DNA of 64,000 bases from Hippophae tibetana (Eukaryota > Streptophyta > Magnoliopsida > Rosales > Elaeagnaceae): the NCBI GenBank assembly GCA_037013495.1, contig CM072806.1, positions 24,142,001-24,206,000 on the forward strand, read 5' to 3'. The position numbers and the translations under genes are program-made. Numbering within the stretch: position 1 is the stretch's first letter; the number at the start of each line of letters is the position of its first letter. Below, piece by piece: positions 60,067 to 64,000 of the stretch. The notes beneath the pieces are model-generated. The model searched no databases and had not been told where the DNA came from. It worked only from the letters and a program-made list of their open reading frames with translations.

Positions 60067-60912
60067 GACCTACAAAAATTCTACAGAAAGGAAATTCATG
60101 ATCTCCTATCCAAAAAATTAGTGTCAAAATCTAGATCGATGTGGAGCTATATGACCTTCTATGTCAATAAACCAGCTGAGATAGAAAGAGGAATCCCTCA
60201 ATTTTTTATCAATTATAAACCTCTAAATAAGCCATTAAAATGGATTAGATATCCTATTCCTAATAAAAGAGACCTTCTTCAAAAACTCCATTCATCATCA
60301 TTATTATCAAAATTCGATATGAAGTTAGGTTTCTGGAAAATTCAAAAATCCAAAATATCGATACAAAATAGCATTTACTTTCTCTTTTGACCAATATGAA
60401 TGGAATTTCATGCCTTTTGGGCTTAAAAATTCACCTTTTGAATTCTAGAGGATTATGAATGATATCTTTAATCCTTATTTAGAATTTTGCATTGTGTACA
60501 TTGATGTGTACTCATATTCTCAAAATCTGTCGCTAAGCACATTCAACGCCTTCAAACCTTATTCTATAAATCCAAGCAGAATGGTCTAGCCTTATCAGCC
60601 AAAAAAATAACTCTCTTCCAAACGAACATAAGGTTTCTTTGACACAACGTGTCTACATGAACTATTATTCCAATTGAATGATCTCTTCAGTTTACTACCA
60701 AGTTCCCTGATAATATTACAAATAAAAGCCAAATCTAAATATTCCTTGGTAGCTTGAATTATGTTCTCAATTTTTGTCCAAATATAAAGAAACTTGCAAA
60801 ACCACTCTATAATAAGCTTAAGAAAACTCCTGACCCATGGACAAAAGAGCACACCAAAATTATGCAACATATCAAAACCCAAATTCAAAACATTCCTTAT
60901 TTACATCTTGTG
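60067..60912 (+). pseudogene. Endogenous pararetrovirus: reverse transcriptase
   Basis: Successive RT blocks are readable: the 89-residue open stretch at 60121-60390 with FYVNKPAEIERGIPQFFINY, KPLNKPLKWIRYPIPNKRDL and SKFDMKLGFWKIQ (catalytic block A). After a frameshift comes the FGLKN-type region near 60415-60435. The catalytic YxDD site at 60497-60510 has lost one base in its second aspartate codon, shifting the frame. FLGSLNYVLNFCPNIKKLAK (60740-60800) belongs to the thumb/connection. This enzyme would copy viral RNA to DNA. Frameshift, stops and the transposon insertion at 60913 show it is inert. Confidence 0.85.
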
Positions 60913-61776
60913 CACTACTACAAAAATAGGCATTAAAGTCGGTTCACGGGATGAACCGACTTTACCCATACATTTTATGATTTATTTTTATTTTTATTTT
61001 CATTTTTCGAATTATTCAATATAGATATAGCATAAAAAAACTAAAATATAAATAATAATACAAATAATTAAAATTTTAAATATATTTAATTACTTGATAA
61101 TTAAATTTATTACAAAAACAAATAATGTATATATAATACATATAGTTAACTTAAATTACAAATAAAATAATGTCGTCAAAGTGTAATTATGCGATCGAGT
61201 AAGCTTGGTTGGCTTAGAATCTTGATTGGCCTTCACAAGCATTATGACAAAAAAATAGCTGATCCATATAACAATTCATATTCCCCTACATACATGAGCA
61301 CGTAAAACATCTATCAAAAAAGCAATCTAAACTTTAGACATACGAATGAAGAATTTATACAAAATGACGTTACAAATGGTGGTCGGAGATGGCCAGAAAT
61401 TTAGAAAGAAGGTGGCGTATGGTGTAGAATTTGGGAGAAAATGGAGGAGAGAGAGGAAGAAAATTGGGTTCTGCGTAAAAAATGACATGTATATATTAGG
61501 TGGATAGTGTCGGTTGACGGGGCGAACCAACACTATCCACGTGACGTAGCTTCGGTTGACGGGGTGAACCGATGCTATCCACGTGACGTAGCATCGGTTG
61601 ACGGGGTGAACCGACGCTATCCATGTGGAAAGCGTCGGTTCTCCATGTCAACCGACGCTACGTCCAACGTGGATAGCGTCAATTCTACACCAAACTGACT
61701 TTAAATTCATTATAAGTCGGTTTTTGGGAAAAACCGACTTTACACAACGACTTAAATACCCCTTTTTATAGTAGTG
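60913..61776. mobile_element. Small non-autonomous CACTA element inside the viral relic
   Basis: 864 bp with CACTACTACAAAAATAGG at the left and the inverse CCTTTTTATAGTAGTG at the right, flanked by the 3 bp target duplication GTG (60910-60912 and 61777-61779). Subterminal AAGTCGGTT / AACCGACTT inverted motifs lie inside both ends. The centre-right holds 42 bp tandem repeats (61511-61636). No transposase is encoded. It splits the RT from the RNase H sequence of the viral relic. It is related to the CACTA pieces at 32826 and 35311. Confidence 0.9.
61511..61636. repeat. Three 42 bp tandem repeats in the CACTA element
   Basis: Units start at 61511, 61553 and 61595 with CGGTTGACGGGGYGAACC, then ..CTATCCACGTGACGTAGC. 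The third unit diverges near its end. An inverted partial copy follows (61637-61680). Subterminal arrays of this kind serve as transposase-binding sites in CACTA elements. Each of the first two units contains CACGTGACGT, a G-box overlapping an ACGT/CRE-like core. Confidence 0.85.
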
Positions 61777-62115
61777 GTGGATCCCAATATTCCCAAGATC
61801 ATATAAATAGATGCCAATGAAATTGGCTACGGAGGAGTTCTGAAATAACTCTAAGATAATAAAGAACTAATTGTTCAATTTGTCTCTGGCCATTAGAATT
61901 ATTATTAGAAAAATTATTCCACTGTCAGAAAGGAAGTATTATCAATTAAACTTTGCATATCAAAATTTCAATATGATATATTAAATCACATTTTTTTATT
62001 AAGGATTGATTGTAAATGTGTGAAAGAATTTTCAAAAAGATGTTCAAAATATTGCTTCAAAAAAACTTTTTGCCAGATGACAAGCTTTATTAAGTGTTTT
62101 TTATTTTGATATTGA
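61777..62115 (+). pseudogene. Endogenous pararetrovirus: RNase H
   Basis: Directly after the CACTA element the viral reading resumes: DANEIGYGGVL near 61810-61845 (first RNase H aspartate), IVQFVSGH near 61870-61890, NYSTVRKEVLSIKLCISKFQ (61915-61975) and LRIDCKCVKEF near 62000-62030. Stops interrupt it. It is the natural continuation of the RT, with only the transposon between. Confidence 0.8.
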
Positions 62116-62139
62116 ATTTATGAAATGAGAAAAAAATTC

Positions 62140-63600
62140 ATTACCACATGTCCTACCAAGGAAATTTCTTCAAAACAGGTAACCAATGGCCAAAAAAAAG
62201 AAAGCCAAAGAGGAAAAAGGGCCTCATCCAACTCCTTCCCCAAACAAAACCCTTAGAAGAGTCACCATCTATTGAGAAACAAAAAGAGATCCAAGAATGG
62301 GTCGTCAATTTTAGTAAAACCATAGAGCTCTTCCAGATTCTGTAGAATACTTTCCACTACCTTGGAGAAGCATCATCAACTAATACACAGACCTCAATCT
62401 CCATAGGTAAGATAAAAAAGGAAGAATCATCTTCCAAAACTCTTAATTCAAAACCTGGAACAAGCAAAGTTTCCTTTTAAGAGATAGGGGCAACGTCTTC
62501 TACTAAAATAATCCCTACACCAGGGAAAAAGGGAAATTGTTTCCCATAAACAAGTTATTTCAAAACCCGTATATGGGTAATTTTTAAAACTAGAAACTCA
62601 TATGGTTGACAGTTGAATAGGGGTTCCATGATAAGAATCTTTATTTTACAATTCAAAAATATTTTGGCAAAAAAAGGTTCTTTAAACCATAGAATATTAA
62701 TAAAATCCAGAATATTATCAAAGTATTTTGAAAATCACACGTAGTGTGGAATTCAAACATTTCCTCTACCAAATCCAAACCAATCCTCAATATTCCACAA
62801 CCAAAATCTTCAAAAAATTGTCTCCATCTAACTGAGGTAATGAACTATCCAAACTCCTGACTTTCACTGTCAATTTTTAAAATGACCTAACCACATTGTA
62901 GAGCCTATAATTATTGGGGCTATGAAAAAGCTTGGTACAATACCTTTTTTTTCCAAAATAAGAAGAATCAACACTCATGGTTATTCTTCTTCTACCAAAA
63001 AATTATCAACCTTACAAAATTTCCTTCCTGGTTTAACCATTGGTGGAAACTTTTTATTTCCATTCTAGACATCCTCACTCCACCTGTATGATAAAGCTAC
63101 CAACACTTCATAACCCATTATAAATCCACAGAGGTTGAGAAACGTTTCCAACCTTTGTGTATTTTTTCCACAAAATTCTATCTTCCCTAGGTATGTCAAT
63201 GTGTCTTAAAGCCTTTTGTCTCAGAGATAGTCAACATAAAATGCATATTTTAGATAAAATGGTAGTCGTCCTTTAATGCCCCCAAAATAGTTTTAAAACC
63301 ATCCATAGAACAATGACTGATCAAAACTGGTCACATAACAGCCAAACTTGAAGACATTCAAAACCAACAATTGTTCCTAGCCCAAAAGTCCCAAACCAAT
63401 GCATTGATTGCTGGCACAAAAACCCAAGAAGAATTCTTGGAAATCATCCTGCAATTATCACAAGAAATACTAGAACCCTCTACCAGAGCATCCAGCCAAG
63501 CGAATAACTTCAAAAGAAAAACATCATCACCAGACTCCTAAGCTTCATCAAAACTTTTGATCGACATAGGAGCTGACAGTGAATATATTTGTTATGAGAT
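62140..63600 (+). pseudogene. Decayed frame(s) downstream of the viral RNase H
   Basis: A short open piece at 62148-62345 (KKRKPKRKKGLIQLLPQTKP) is followed by broken readings with IIGAMKKLGTIPFFSKIRRI near 62910-62970. A helical segment follows (LEDIQNQQLFLAQKSQTNAL, about 63345-63410; EFLEIILQLSQEILEP, about 63430-63480). The reading ends with KLLIDIGADSEYICYEIEGK and a stop at about 63611. The LIDIGAD block looks like an aspartic-protease active site. It may be a second caulimovirid piece or the relic of the downstream viral ORF; I cannot decide which. Confidence 0.45.
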
Positions 63601-63611
63601 AGAGGGAAAAT

Positions 63612-64000
63612 AAAACCTTTGTAAACTGACCCACATGCCTTATAATGTATAAGGCTTAAAAACCTAAATTTATTTTATTGAGTTAAAATCCCAATCTATG
63701 TATAAGGGTTAACAACCCAAAACCACTATGGGATTAAAAGCCCATTTTATTTGTAAAATGGCCCATTCAAATGACCATCAAAATATTTAGCCCATGAAAA
63801 ATACTATAGGTCATTGTAGTAGGTCACTCTAGTTTCAATAGAAGAAGACAAATAATAAAATGGTAGCACATAAAACATTGTTCACCAAATAGTAAAAATG
63901 TGCCAGTAAAGCACTATTCACAACAGTGTTGGCATCTTCAACAGTAAAACACAGCAAATAAAGTATTATTTATTGAACAATACAAGCATTTGTGCACAAT
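63612..64000. other. Possible viral intergenic region
   Basis: Non-coding, with short inverted words (CCTTATAATGTATAAGG near 63633; GGGTTAACAACCC at 63708-63720) and repeated AAGCCC/GGGCTT-like words. It follows the viral relic directly. No initiator-tRNA-Met primer site (TGGTATCAGAGC) is visible in 58000-64000, so its viral nature is unproved. Confidence 0.3.

Noticed and set aside
61507..61698. Frame encoding ASVDGVNR.YPRDV repeats
   Set aside because: This is a translation of the 42 bp CACTA subterminal repeats (14 codons per unit), not a gene.

Overview
The window looks like repeat-rich nuclear DNA of a seed plant, most likely a eudicot. It is strongly AT-rich, with plant-type Ty1/copia and Ty3/gypsy retrotransposons, a LINE, CACTA elements, a relic of an endogenous pararetrovirus, and one host gene of a plant-specific family. 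I cannot name the species. There is no bacterial-style gene organisation, CRISPR array, rRNA or tRNA gene that I can support. Nearly every coding trace is interrupted by stops or frameshifts. The only intact and plausible host gene is at 25807-26604 (minus strand), a ZCF37-like small membrane-anchored protein.

Layout: 1-2330 holds a microsatellite and a decayed gypsy 5' end. From 2592 to 23010 there is a pile of related copia elements, nearly all on the minus strand. It contains at least four LTRs (2592-3858, 5786-8679, 14213-16311, 18011-19261), with a fifth at 21761-23010, plus three gag pseudogenes (5060-5566, 16312-17921, 20460-21675). Between the LTRs at 14213-16311 and 5786-8679 lies a 5.5 kb interior (8680-14212) with a primer-binding site and polypurine tract but no retroelement genes. 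That is the organisation of a large non-autonomous retrotransposon (LARD). It has itself been invaded by three LTR pieces of two other families. 23040-24780 is a LINE reverse-transcriptase pseudogene.

25090-31034 is the only low-repeat stretch and contains the host gene. 31035-36800 has the 3' end of a copia element with a CACTA element inside it, a 1.96 kb solo LTR bounded by an unusual 0.5 kb direct duplication, and a gypsy protease relic. The solo LTR carries a striking array of G-box/CCAAT modules. 38513-47090 is a nest: an outer gypsy element (3' LTR 38513-39882) interrupted by a two-LTR Athila-like gypsy element (39975-46130) with gag-protease remains and a decayed tRNA-Asp-type primer site.

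47097-50572 has a copia integrase piece (plus) abutting a copia gag/PBS/LTR (minus). 51069-51340 is a fold-back element. 51509-54890 is a plus-strand copy of the LARD family. 55050-56640 is another minus-strand gag/PBS/LTR. 58560-63600 is a decayed Caulimoviridae-like polyprotein (zinc knuckle, protease, reverse transcriptase, RNase H), cut by an 864 bp CACTA element at 60913-61776.

The genes do not form a pathway; the relationships are those of successive insertions. The gag-bearing copia copies and the LARD copies share LTR ends, the primer-binding site and a conserved U3 box, so the former are the natural candidates for having mobilised the latter.
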